NCBI GenBank assembly: GCA_021817945.1
Contig: JAKAFL010000029.1
Coordinates: forward strand, 1 to 49,802
Direction of reading: 5' to 3'
DNA from: a bacterium
GTDB taxonomy: Bacteria; Verrucomicrobiota; Verrucomicrobiia; Limisphaerales; UBA11358
DNA: 49,802 nucleotides
Positions 27,724-36,380 of the stretch are shown one piece after another. The notes below the pieces were generated by a model. It worked only from the letters and a program-made list of their open reading frames with translations. It had not been told where the DNA came from and did no database searches. Positions within the stretch are counted from its first letter, which is position 1, and each line of letters starts with the position of its first letter. A program made the position numbers and the translations under genes.

Positions 27724-28485
27724 ATGTCTGAATCACACAAATTCATCTTGATGCTTGAGGAGGTCAACAAATCCTTTGAGGGTTTCAAGGCCATCTCGAA
27801 CCTCACCTTGTATATGGATGAGGGTGAATTACGCGTGATAATCGGACCGAATGGCGCGGGTAAAAGTTCAATGCTCGATCTCATTACCGGCCGCACCAAA
27901 CCGGACAGCGGAAAAATCGAGTTTGGCAGGGATACAGACCTGACCAAGCTGAATGAAGCCAAAATCAATCAGCTTGGCATCAGCCGTAAATTCCAGACAC
28001 CTTCGGTTTATGTTGATCATACCGTATTTGAAAACATCTGGTTGTCGCTGCAAGGCAGCCGTAGCGTGTGGAGCACATTGTTTTCCCGTGTCACGCCCGA
28101 ACGCCGAGATCGCATCTATGAAGTTCTCAAAATCATCGCCCTCGACGGAAAAGCGGATTGGAAAGCTGGCGCGCTGAGTCACGGTCAGAAGCAATGGCTG
28201 GAAATCGGTATGTTGCTCGCCCAAAACCCGAAGTTGCTGCTCGTGGATGAACCCGCCGCCGGCATGACCGATGAGGAAACCCACAAGACTGGCGAGTTAC
28301 TGCTTGGCCTCGAAGGCAAACACAGCATCATTGTCATCGAGCATGACATGACCTTCGTCCGCCAGATCGCCCGCAAAGTCACCGTACTGCATCAGGGGAC
28401 TGTGTTGTGCGAAGGCAAAGTGGATGACATTCAGAATAACGAGCGTGTTAGAGAAGTTTACCTTGGCCGCAAAAAAAAGAATTAG
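27724..28485 (+). CDS. urtD: Urea ABC transporter ATP-binding protein UrtD
   Basis: The 253-residue ATPase of the LivG type has the Walker A GPNGAGKSS, the signature region LSHGQKQWLEIGMLLAQNPKLLLVDEPAAGMTDEE (Walker B LLLVDEP) and the switch histidine in IIVIEHDM. KFQTPSVYVDHTVFENIWLSL is a UrtD/LivG-type Q-loop segment. It energises urea uptake together with UrtE and lies seven bases after urtC. Confidence 0.96.
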   Translation: MSESHKFILMLEEVNKSFEGFKAISNLTLYMDEGELRVIIGPNGAGKSSMLDLITGRTKPDSGKIEFGRDTDLTKLNEAKINQLGISRKFQTPSVYVDHTVFENIWLSLQGSRSVWSTLFSRVTPERRDRIYEVLKIIALDGKADWKAGALSHGQKQWLEIGMLLAQNPKLLLVDEPAAGMTDEETHKTGELLLGLEGKHSIIVIEHDMTFVRQIARKVTVLHQGTVLCEGKVDDIQNNERVREVYLGRKKKN

Positions 28486-28491
28486 GCCATC

Positions 28492-29187
28492 ATGCTGAAT
28501 CTTTCCAACATCAATGTCAGTTACGATGGCTCCCGCATTCTCCGTGGAGTCAGCCTGAGCGTTCCGGAAAAAAGCCTTGTTTGCTTGATGGGCCGGAACG
28601 GGGTTGGCAAAACCACCACTCTCAAATCCATTGTCGGCCTGGTGAAATCCGACTTAGGCTCGGTGAAACTGGACGGTGCCGAACTTATTGGCCTTCCGCC
28701 TGATGTTCGCGCGAGGAAGGGCATCGGGTTCGTCCCGCAAGGGCGCGATATTTTTCCGCACCTTACAGTCTGGGAAAATTTGAAGATCAGTCTCGTGGTC
28801 CACGGTACAAAGGCCAACGGCCAAGTGGATCGGGTGCTGGAACTATTTCCAATCCTCAAGGAATTCCTCCAACGCAAGGGCGGCGTATTAAGCGGCGGCC
28901 AGCAACAGCAGCTTGCTATCGCCCGCGCCTTACTCACGAATCCAAAAATCCTGATTCTTGATGAACCGACCGAAGGCATCCAGCCGAACATTATTGATCT
29001 TATCGGCGACACTCTTCTCAAAATAAAAAAAGAGGGCAAAATTAGCATTCTTCTCGTAGAACAATACCTCGATTTTTGCCTCACCGTTGGGGACACCTTT
29101 TACATCATGGACCGTGGCGCGGTAGTGGCTGAAGGCCCCATCGCCCACCTAAACGATGAAATCGTCAAGAAACATCTGACAGTATAA
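28492..29187 (+). CDS. urtE: Urea ABC transporter ATP-binding protein UrtE
   Basis: The 231-residue LivF-type ATPase carries Walker A GRNGVGKTT, FVPQGRDIFPHLTVWENL, the signature LSGGQQQQLAIARALLTNPKILILDEPTEGIQPNII and VEQYLDF with its terminal helix. PQGRDIFP and EGIQPNII are typical of UrtE. It begins six bases after urtD and completes the five-gene transporter. Confidence 0.96.
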   Translation: MLNLSNINVSYDGSRILRGVSLSVPEKSLVCLMGRNGVGKTTTLKSIVGLVKSDLGSVKLDGAELIGLPPDVRARKGIGFVPQGRDIFPHLTVWENLKISLVVHGTKANGQVDRVLELFPILKEFLQRKGGVLSGGQQQQLAIARALLTNPKILILDEPTEGIQPNIIDLIGDTLLKIKKEGKISILLVEQYLDFCLTVGDTFYIMDRGAVVAEGPIAHLNDEIVKKHLTV

Positions 29188-29259
29188 AAAGGATCAAACA
29201 GGATCATTTTGAAATTTTTCCAACAGTGAAATGAATCAACAAACAATGAAAGGAATGAC

Positions 29260-30030
29260 ATGTTTCTCTCCCCCCACGAAGTTGACAAGTTGACCTTGCA
29301 CAATGTCGGGCTCATTGCCCAGCGTAGATTGGCCCGCGGCGTCAAACTGAACCACCCCGAAGCCATTGCACTGATTGCGACCGTAACGCTCGAGTTGATC
29401 CGCGATGGCAAACACTCGGTGGCTCAATTGATGGAACTTGGCAGATCCTTCCTAGGTCGAAGTCAAGTCATGCCAGGGATTCCTGAGTTGGTCACCGAAG
29501 TGCAGGTGGAAGGAACTTTTCCGGATGGAACCAAACTCGTGTCGGTCCACCATCCGATCACACAGGATAACGGGGATTTGAAAATGGCGCTCTATGGAAG
29601 TTTCCTGCCCGTTCCTGACATTTCCATTTTTGCAAACGGCCATGACGCGGTAGAGAAGCCGGGGCAATTTATTCTGGCAGAAGGTGATCTGACTCTCAAT
29701 GAGGGGCGCAAAGCCATAACGCTTACTGTGACCAACGAAGCCAACCGCCCCATACAGGTTGGCAGTCACTTCCACTTCATTGAAACCAATCGCCCTCTCC
29801 GATTTGACCGCGGTGCGGCCTATGGAAAGCGATTGGATATTCCGGCCGGTGCGGCGATCCGTTTTGAACCCGGCCAAACCAAAAAAGTCCGTCTGGTCGA
29901 TATTGATGGGAACAAGATTATCCGTGGCGGCAATCGCCTGGCCAGTGGACCAGTGAGTGAAGAAGGTAAAACTGCTGCCTTGGAAAACATAAAGGCTGGC
30001 AAATATGCAAACCAAAAGGAGACAAAATAA
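29260..30030 (+). CDS. ureAB: Urease gamma-beta fusion subunit
   Basis: Residues 1-100 are urease gamma ([40 protein letters not shown]-like [11 protein letters not shown]) and residues from about 125 are urease beta ([56 protein letters not shown]). Fusion of the two subunits is known from Helicobacter urease and some other bacteria. With UreC it forms the nickel urease that splits urea to ammonia and CO2. It starts 72 bases after urtE and ends one base before the ureC ATG. Confidence 0.94.
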   Translation: MFLSPHEVDKLTLHNVGLIAQRRLARGVKLNHPEAIALIATVTLELIRDGKHSVAQLMELGRSFLGRSQVMPGIPELVTEVQVEGTFPDGTKLVSVHHPITQDNGDLKMALYGSFLPVPDISIFANGHDAVEKPGQFILAEGDLTLNEGRKAITLTVTNEANRPIQVGSHFHFIETNRPLRFDRGAAYGKRLDIPAGAAIRFEPGQTKKVRLVDIDGNKIIRGGNRLASGPVSEEGKTAALENIKAGKYANQKETK

Positions 30031-30031
30031 T

Positions 30032-31744
30032 ATGGCTGCAAAAATATCACGCGCCGCTTATGCGGACATCTTTGGACCAACGACGGGTGACAAAGTCCGC
30101 CTCGGAGACACCTCGCTCATCCTTGAAGTTGAAAAAGATTTCACGGTTTACGGCGACGAATGCAAGTTTGGTGCTGGCAAAGTGCTCCGTGATGGTATGG
30201 GCATGGCCAGCGGCGTTTCGGATGCTGACGCTCTTGATTGTGTCATCACCAATGCGCTCGTGGTGGACTACACCGGCATTTTCAAAGCGGACGTTGGAAT
30301 AAAAAACGGAATGATTGCGGGTGTCGGTAAGGCGGGCAACCCCGATGTGATGCGAGGCGTAACGCCAGGCATGATTGTGGGTGTTACCACCGAGGTCATT
30401 TCCGGTGAGGGACTGATATTGACGGCGGGCGGTTTCGATAGCCATTTTCATTATATTTGCCCGCAACAACCTTTGACCGCCATCGCCAGTGGTATTACCA
30501 CACTTTTGGGTGGGGGTACTGGCCCGGCGACTGGTTCGTTTGCCACAACTTGCACACCAAACACAAATTACCTCCGTGCAATGTTGCAAGCGACAGATTC
30601 CATTCCAGTCAACTTTGCTTTTACCTGCCGGGGCAGTACGTCCATGACACAGGGATTGCCGGAACAGATTCTCGCAGGAGCCGCCGGCCTGAAAATGCAC
30701 GAGGATTGGGGCACGACTCCATCAGTCATTGACACCTGTTTGAGCGTGGCTGATGAATATGATGTGCAGGTGACGATTCACACCGATTCAATCAATGAAT
30801 CATGTTTCGTTGAAGATTCCATCGCCGCATTCAATGGCAGGACTATCCATACGTATCACAGCGAAGGCGCCGGCGGCGGGCATGCGCCAGACTTGATTCG
30901 TGTGGTAGGTGAGCCAAATATTCTCCCAAGTTCAACCAGCCCCACCAACCCTTATACCATCAATACCGTGGCCGAACATTTGGACATGCTGATGGTCTGT
31001 CATCATCTTGATCCAAAAATCCCGGAAGACGTGGCGTTCGCGGCGAGTCGCATTCGTGCCCAAACAATTGCTGCCGAAGGAATACTACACGATATGGGCG
31101 CCATTAGCATGATGACCAGCGATTCACAAGCCATGGGACGTGCCGGTGAAGTGATCACCCGCACTTGGCAAATCGCAGACAAAATGAAACAGGGCCGTGG
31201 CTCACTCAAAGGCGACCGCAACAATGATAATAACCGGATTAAACGTTATATTGCGAAATACACAATCAATCCTGCAATTGCACACGGAATGTCACATTTG
31301 ATCGGTTCGGTTGAGAAGGGAAAGCTCGCTGACCTCGTGCTATGGCGTCCGGGTTTCTTTGGAGCCAAGCCTGATATGGTTATCAAGGGGGGAATCATCG
31401 CCTGTGCGCAAATCGGCGATCCCAATGCAACCATTCCGACACCACAACCTGTTTTAAATCGTCCCATGTTTGGAAGTCTCGGGCGCACCATTGGGGCCGC
31501 TTGCGTTACGTTTGTCAGCGGTGTGTCACTAGAGAAAGGCGCGGTTCAGAGTTATGAACTTAAAAAGAAACTCGAACCTGTGCGCAAATGCCGGGGAATC
31601 GGCAAGAAGGACATGAAACTCAACGATGCCTTACCAAAGATTTTGGTGAATCCGAAGACGTATTTGGTGACGGCTGACGGTGAGGAATTGATTTGCGAAC
31701 CTTCCAACACAGTTCCATTGGCACAACGTTATTTCCTGTTTTAG
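30032..31744 (+). CDS. ureC: Urease alpha (catalytic) subunit
   Basis: The 570-residue protein keeps every urease landmark: [10 protein letters not shown] (nickel His pair), [11 protein letters not shown] (carbamylated lysine), [24 protein letters not shown], the flap [21 protein letters not shown] with Cys-His, and [10 protein letters not shown] (nickel Asp). It should be catalytically competent if nickel is loaded. The ATG at 30032 is preceded by AAAAGGAGA, a good ribosome binding site; the frame also opens at 30005 inside ureAB. No ureDEFG follow; insertion-sequence debris starts soon after the stop. Confidence 0.97.
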   Translation: MAAKISRAAYADIFGPTTGDKVRLGDTSLILEVEKDFTVYGDECKFGAGKVLRDGMGMASGVSDADALDCVITNALVVDYTGIFKADVGIKNGMIAGVGKAGNPDVMRGVTPGMIVGVTTEVISGEGLILTAGGFDSHFHYICPQQPLTAIASGITTLLGGGTGPATGSFATTCTPNTNYLRAMLQATDSIPVNFAFTCRGSTSMTQGLPEQILAGAAGLKMHEDWGTTPSVIDTCLSVADEYDVQVTIHTDSINESCFVEDSIAAFNGRTIHTYHSEGAGGGHAPDLIRVVGEPNILPSSTSPTNPYTINTVAEHLDMLMVCHHLDPKIPEDVAFAASRIRAQTIAAEGILHDMGAISMMTSDSQAMGRAGEVITRTWQIADKMKQGRGSLKGDRNNDNNRIKRYIAKYTINPAIAHGMSHLIGSVEKGKLADLVLWRPGFFGAKPDMVIKGGIIACAQIGDPNATIPTPQPVLNRPMFGSLGRTIGAACVTFVSGVSLEKGAVQSYELKKKLEPVRKCRGIGKKDMKLNDALPKILVNPKTYLVTADGEELICEPSNTVPLAQRYFLF

Positions 31745-31925
31745 CTGAATGAACTAAGGGGTGTCATCTACCCAAAGAATTTCCGGCTTTAGTCATTTTG
31801 GCCAGACACTCTGGACAGTGGTAACCTGCTTCCGGTGCGGACGGCACTGGGGAAAAAAATCCCGCCGGGCCAACACGAGGTTAGCTTGATGAGGTTCTTT
31901 AATTCCTGTTTTTGGAGCCAGGTGG

Positions 31926-32363
31926 TGTGACCCAGTTAAAACTGGACAGGTATTTATGTGGTTTGAGTGTGTGATTTTGTCAACTACCGTTGATAGAAAG
32001 TGGTTGGGGATAGCATGGCGAGAGCGCTGTGAGGAGCGAGTTCGCTGTAATGGGTAATCGCGTTTGAAGCTGCCGAAGAACGACTCGACCAATCCATTGG
32101 ATTGGGGACTGCGGCAAGGGGTGTGGCAGGCGATCAAGCCTAGACGTGTTACCAATTGCCGGAGGTGATCCGAGATAAATTCCGGTCCGTTGTCGGTGAG
32201 GAACTCCAGACCTTTGGCTTGGTGTGGTTGGTAGGCGAAGCGTTGGAAGAGGGCTTCGCGGAGAAGTTCGCCAATCTCCAGTGCGGTCAACCGCACCTGC
32301 AACTTCCAGGCGATGACCATGCGGTCGGCACAATCAATGATGACGGCCAGCCAAAGTTTTTTA
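31926..32363 (-). pseudogene. Remnant of an IS3-family transposase (OrfB, integrase core)
   Basis: The minus frame reads LWLAVIIDCADRMVIAWKLQ, FLTDNGPEFISDHLRQLV and PCRSPQSNGLVESFFGSFKRDY, the rve core with its second Asp and Glu. After SFKRDY the frame shifts: the expected end, HYSELAPHSALAMLSPTTFYQR and stop, lies in another frame (stop at 31984-31986), so some codons between were deleted. The N-terminal part is cut off by an IS630 end at 32364. GTGACCCAGTTAAAACTGG at 31928-31946 may be the IS3 terminus. The stretch 31783-31925 holds an unassigned Cys-containing relic frame (HCPECLAKMTKAG). Confidence 0.75.
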
Positions 32364-32409
32364 TCATACCACAACTAAAAAACCAGCCATTTATGAGACA
32401 CTACACTAG
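32364..32409. mobile_element. Right-end fragment of the IS630-type element
   Basis: CATACCACAACTAAAA...CCAG...TTTATGAGACACTACACTA matches the right end of the intact IS at 19595-19639 with few changes. No transposase remains here. It interrupts the IS3 remnant on one side and abuts repeat R2 on the other. Confidence 0.7.
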
Positions 32410-32660
32410 GCCAGACGAGGGAGCATACCCCACGTGGGTCTGCGACCGAGGAGCAACAACCCCAGACCGGCTTGGGCGCGAAAACCTTCCGCCGTCGCCC
32501 TTTGGGCTATGGCGGGACAAGCCGGGCGACGGCGCTTTTGCCCTTGGGCTTTGTTGTCGCCGCCGTTATAGCCCGCCACGGGGATGCGCCGACAGCTCCG
32601 CCTCGCCCAAGGCCAAAATCCCCAGTCGCAGCACCCTTCCCAATTTTAAGACAGGCTCAT
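32404..32660 (+). repeat. Repeat R2, copy 1
   Basis: About 257 bp (GCATACCCCACGTGGGTCTG ... TTTTAAGACAGGCTC) that recur in inverse orientation at 49108-49372 with few differences. Several short inverted segments lie inside, for example CCCACGTGGG. No coding role is evident. Fragments occur at 3285-3336 and 18374-18429. Confidence 0.65.
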
Positions 32661-32663
32661 CGT

Positions 32664-32719
32664 GTTTGCGCCCAGTGGATTGGGGCAGATTGGCCCTTTG
32701 AATTTTCGTTTCTCGGGTT
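32664..32719. repeat. R1 element fragment (inverted left end)
   Basis: The inverse complement begins AACCCGAGAAACGAAAATTC and continues through GGCCAATCTGCC...ACTGGGCGCAAAC, matching the left part of R1 at 944-1000. It directly follows R2 copy 1. Confidence 0.55.
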
Positions 32720-32771
32720 AAAGAAGACCCTTTTGTCTTGCCTCCCGCATGGGATTCCATAGGGTTGTCTG

Positions 32772-33152
32772 GTGGGTCGCAGGGTTGTCCATTTATTTCT
32801 GATAGCCATCATGGTGGTTGTTTCCACCTCGGATTGGTCGCTGCTTCAGACCGTGGCTTGGACCTCCATGTTGGCAGGCAACCTTCGGCATCAAACTTTT
32901 CAGAGCGCCGTCTCCCGCACTTTCAGCGGCCAATATCCCTGTCCTATTTGCCGGGCCATAGCCATGGCCAAAAAAGCAGGTCAAAAAAATGCCGTATTGA
33001 ATTCCATTCAAAAAATGGAATTTCCGCCGATCCAGAAGGAGTCGTGGTTTTTTCATCCACTCGGATTTCAATCGGTGGCTGGCAGGCTGGCCGCCATTGC
33101 TGAACAGCGTCCTGAACCGCCTCTGCCTCCTCCCCGGCCGATGGCCCTCTGA
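32772..33152 (+). CDS. Small membrane-anchored protein with CPIC motif
   Basis: The family is not firmly recognised. The 126-residue product starts at a GTG and opens with a hydrophobic segment (VVHLFLIAIMVVVSTSDW, signal or anchor), then LLQTVAWTSMLAGN, and a compact FSGQYPCPICRAIAMAKKAGQK motif whose two cysteines could bind metal. A proline-rich tail ends it. It heads a rightward set with a Cys-rich barrel protein and two SCO-type proteins, so a part in copper handling is inferred from context only. Confidence 0.6.
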   Translation: MGRRVVHLFLIAIMVVVSTSDWSLLQTVAWTSMLAGNLRHQTFQSAVSRTFSGQYPCPICRAIAMAKKAGQKNAVLNSIQKMEFPPIQKESWFFHPLGFQSVAGRLAAIAEQRPEPPLPPPRPMAL

Positions 33153-33333
33153 ATTCTTTCCTGTTGCAAGGCTGGGGCTTTATCGAGTCGTCCCGGTCCC
33201 TTTTTTCCCGTTTCTAGCGCGGAACCATCCGTGCTTGAAATCGGCATGACATGCGCCGCGCGGAACAACTCCGTCCTGGATGGTGTTGCGGCTCTTGGAA
33301 TTGTTTTAAACTTTAACCTATTTTTTGGATTTT

Positions 33334-34317
33334 ATGATGCTGAATTTGTTGGCTTTGAATGTGGGTTTTCGCATGGGAGGAAAGGCCTCGTTGTCGGGAA
33401 AAGGGGTTTGGCTGGCTGCGTTGGGGATTTTGTCCCCGGGGTTGGCCATGGGTTGCGCCTGCGGCTGTGGCGTGTTTGAAGTGGGCACCAGCGCCATGTT
33501 CCCCGAGGGGACGGGTGGCATGGTTTTCAACACGTTTGCCTACCAAAACCAGGATCAGAACTGGGGAGGCAATTCACAGCGTCCATCCATTTACAACCCG
33601 GATAAAAACATTGCCACCGCATTTCAATCCGTGGGTTTGCAGTATATGTTCAATCGCAGTTGGGGCGTGGAAGCGGAACTGCCCTGGGCTTACCGCTCTT
33701 TCTCCACCATCAGCAGTCTCACGGGCAGGCAGGTGAATATGAAATGGTGGTCGCTCGGCGATATCCGCCTGCACGGATTGTACACGGGCTTTTCCGAGGA
33801 CCTTTCAAGCGGAATTGATTTTGGGTTAAAACTGCCCACCGGCAATTTCAACCAGGAGGATCCAGGCAACGACATTGACCGGGATACCCAGATCGGAACC
33901 GGCAGCACGGATGTCTTGCTGGGGGGCTTCCATCGCGGCAACCTGAGTGATCATTTTCGGCTGGATTGGTTTTTTCAGGAGGAATCAGATTTGCCGGTCA
34001 TGACCCAGGGCAACTATCGGCCTGGGTTTGAGTGGGATGGCGCCTTGGGGATGAATTATCGTGGATTCCGGATCGGATCCGCAAATGTTGCCCCCATTGC
34101 CCAAATTCTGTTTTCTGAACGAACGCGGGATTTTGGAAGTGACGCAAATTCGCCCAATTCCGGTTTTACCCGCCTGCTGGTTTCGCCGGGCTTGGAGATT
34201 CACATGCACCCTTTTGATTTATACGCGGATGTGGAGGTTCCAGTTGTCCAGCATTTCAACGGATACCAACTCGTCGCACCCGTGGCATTCAAGGTCAACT
34301 TGAGTTATATGTTTTGA
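33334..34317 (+). CDS. Predicted beta-barrel envelope protein with CxCxC N-terminus
   Basis: The product has a hydrophobic export segment (VWLAALGILSPGLAMG) followed at once by CACGCGVFEVGT, three closely spaced cysteines. About 270 residues of alternating amphipathic strands follow, ending in NLSYMF, so an outer-membrane barrel is likely. No specific family is named with confidence. The cysteine cluster and downstream SCO genes suggest copper binding or transport. The frame opens at a TTG (33325), but ATG at 33334 or 33337 is the more likely start. Confidence 0.7.
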   Translation: MMLNLLALNVGFRMGGKASLSGKGVWLAALGILSPGLAMGCACGCGVFEVGTSAMFPEGTGGMVFNTFAYQNQDQNWGGNSQRPSIYNPDKNIATAFQSVGLQYMFNRSWGVEAELPWAYRSFSTISSLTGRQVNMKWWSLGDIRLHGLYTGFSEDLSSGIDFGLKLPTGNFNQEDPGNDIDRDTQIGTGSTDVLLGGFHRGNLSDHFRLDWFFQEESDLPVMTQGNYRPGFEWDGALGMNYRGFRIGSANVAPIAQILFSERTRDFGSDANSPNSGFTRLLVSPGLEIHMHPFDLYADVEVPVVQHFNGYQLVAPVAFKVNLSYMF

Positions 34318-34645
34318 AATTAATTGTGAATAAATCAGCGACATTACCTTCCAAAAACCCCGGTGTGGCCAGACGGATGATGCCTGCGCTGGGTGCCGAA
34401 AAATGTGAACGCAGTAGGGTGTGGGTCGCAGCCGAAACCTGCATCGTCCTTTTTGCCGCTCGGTGGATGTTCTCAGGGGTGCATTCACCTTCATCCGGCT
34501 GTTTGAGCCGCAAAATATCGGCAGACTTTTTCTCGCTGCCCTTTGGGTTGCGGCTTCAAGCAATAAATGGCATGGTCTTGTCTGGAAGATGTGTTCCTAT
34601 CCGGCTAAAATTGCCTGATTGCCCCGTCTAATACAAACCAGCTTC
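34318..34645. other. Intergenic stretch without recognised features
   Basis: Open frames exist here on both strands, but none shows family motifs, a plausible start or consistent codon use. No terminator or RNA is evident. Confidence 0.4.
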
Positions 34646-35323
34646 ATGAAAGAAGAACAAACCATGCGTGCGCGGCAGGACGAGCGTTTTCTTTTTGGCA
34701 TTGCCGTATTGGCGGCGGTCCTGCTTGGCGCGGGGTACGTGTTTCTGATCATGGCTCTTCATCATCGCGAGGCAACCCCCCTCGTGCCTGTGCCCAGCCA
34801 GGATGCCGTGCCGCTGGCGCCAGACCGGGCCCGCCAGTTGGTGGATTTTTCGCTCACTGAGAGTATGGGCCGGACCATCAACCGTGCTGATCTGGCAGGG
34901 AAATATGTCGTGGTGGATTTTCTTTTCACCAGTTGCTCGCTCACCTGTCCCCGTGTGAACACCCAAATGGCCCGCGTTCAGGCACTCACTGCGGGGCAAC
35001 CTGACGTGCGCCTGGTTTCCATCACCGTGGACCCGAGGGACGATACCCCGCAGGTGTTGCGGGATTACGCGCTTCATTTTGGGGCGGACACCAACAGGTG
35101 GTGGTTTCTCACCGGTGAAAAATCCGAAATCTATAACCTTATTGGCCAGAGCTTTTTAAACGCTGACCTAAACGACCCCTTTTCCTACATGCCCGGCAAT
35201 TGGTCTCATACCGAGCGGATCGCCGTTGTGGATCCACAAGGGAACGTGCGTGCCTATTTTGACGGCCTGGCCCCGAATGCGGCTGCCGCAGTGGTTGCAG
35301 AAATTGCCCGTTTACGCTCCTAA
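34646..35323 (+). CDS. SCO1/SenC-family copper chaperone
   Basis: The protein has one N-terminal membrane anchor (LFGIAVLAAVLLGAGYVFLIMAL) and a thioredoxin-like SCO domain: FTSCSLTCPRVNTQM with the CxxxC copper ligands, SITVDPRDDTP, and the third ligand His in NWSHTERIAVVDPQG. SCO proteins deliver copper to the CuA site of cytochrome oxidase in the periplasm. The ATG at 34646 (MKEEQTMRAR) is used; ATG at 34664 is an alternative. It ends three bases before the next SCO gene. Confidence 0.92.
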   Translation: MKEEQTMRARQDERFLFGIAVLAAVLLGAGYVFLIMALHHREATPLVPVPSQDAVPLAPDRARQLVDFSLTESMGRTINRADLAGKYVVVDFLFTSCSLTCPRVNTQMARVQALTAGQPDVRLVSITVDPRDDTPQVLRDYALHFGADTNRWWFLTGEKSEIYNLIGQSFLNADLNDPFSYMPGNWSHTERIAVVDPQGNVRAYFDGLAPNAAAAVVAEIARLRS

Positions 35324-35326
35324 ATC

Positions 35327-36259
35327 ATGAAAATTCCGGTTATTCGATCCTGTCATTCGAATTGGCTTTCCAAAGCGCCATGGCCAGTCATTTCAGTTCA
35401 GGCTCGCTGGTTGTTTGTGGCGCTGCTTGTTTTGGCTCCCGCCTGCAGGGTTTTTGCCTCAGATTGGCAATCCTACGCAGGCCATGGCTTGGTCAAGGAA
35501 ATAGCCGCCGACCGGCATTCACTAGTCATCCAGCATGACGCCATCAAAGGCTACATGATGGCCATGACCATGGAGTTCAATGTGCAGGATGTTGGTATCC
35601 TCAAGGGATTGTCCGCTGGGGATGAGATTGATTTCACGCTCGATGTGGGCCAGACCAACAGTTGGATTCAATCCGTCCAACTCATTTCTCATCATGTGGG
35701 TTATGTTCCCAGCCATTCCATCACCGTTCCATCCGTCTCCGGTGAATTGCGTGTGGGAGATGAAATGCCCGATGGCCTGTTGCGGGGCGAGGATGGGGTC
35801 ACCCGGCATCTATCCGATTTTCGTGGCAAAGCGCTGGCATTCACATTTTTTTTCACCCGCTGTCCGCTGCCGGATTATTGCCCGAGGATGAACCGGAATT
35901 TTGCCGCCACCCGGGATTTGCTGTTGGCTGACCATGGGGCTCCCACCAATTGGGAGCTGCTTTCCATTTCGTTTGATCCTGATTTTGATTCGCCTGAAGT
36001 GTTGACCAGTTTTGCAATGCTATTCAGAGGGAGTGACACCCGCCAGTGGATGTTTGCCACCGCCCTGCCTGAAACGCTCCGGGAACTGGCACCCAAACTC
36101 GACCTGATGGTCATCCATGAGGGTAACAGCCTTTCGCACAACCTGCGCACTGTGGTGGTGGATGCCCGGGGCAGGATCAGCGCCCTATTCGACGGCAACC
36201 GCTGGACTCCTGCCGAGCTTTCCGCAGCCATCCGTCAGGCTGCCATGGTTCAACCCTGA
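35327..36259 (+). CDS. CusF-like copper-binding domain fused to SCO domain
   Basis: After a signal peptide (WLFVALLVLAPACRVFAS), residues 45-125 form a CusF-type domain (GLVKEIAADRHSLVIQHDAIKGYMMAMTMEFNV, with His and Met copper ligands), and residues 140-310 form an SCO domain. The SCO copper motif is C-x5-C (FTRCPLPDYCPRMNRNF) instead of C-x3-C, with the third ligand in SLSHNLRTVVV. The fusion probably hands periplasmic copper between its two sites. It is three bases downstream of the other SCO gene, which implies co-translation. Confidence 0.88.
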   Translation: MKIPVIRSCHSNWLSKAPWPVISVQARWLFVALLVLAPACRVFASDWQSYAGHGLVKEIAADRHSLVIQHDAIKGYMMAMTMEFNVQDVGILKGLSAGDEIDFTLDVGQTNSWIQSVQLISHHVGYVPSHSITVPSVSGELRVGDEMPDGLLRGEDGVTRHLSDFRGKALAFTFFFTRCPLPDYCPRMNRNFAATRDLLLADHGAPTNWELLSISFDPDFDSPEVLTSFAMLFRGSDTRQWMFATALPETLRELAPKLDLMVIHEGNSLSHNLRTVVVDARGRISALFDGNRWTPAELSAAIRQAAMVQP

Positions 36260-36346
36260 GACACAACCAGCCCGTTTTCCCAGGCTCCATAACCGCTCCA
36301 AAAAAGCCAATTCATTTGCACTGGTTTGGACGGGATTTTTCGTGAC

Positions 36347-36374
36347 TTCAACTTTTCCCGGATTCGGCTATATT
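36347..36374 (+). promoter_or_regulatory. Putative proA promoter giving a leaderless mRNA
   Basis: TTCAAC (36347-36352), a 16-base spacer and TATATT (36369-36374) lie just six bases before the proA ATG, so transcription would start at or next to the start codon. No Shine-Dalgarno precedes the ATG, which agrees. Confidence 0.4.
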
Positions 36375-36380
36375 GACGCG

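Noticed and set aside
34314-34631. 105-residue frame between the barrel protein and SCO genes
   Set aside because: No motif, no plausible ribosome binding site, and unusual composition; probably non-coding.
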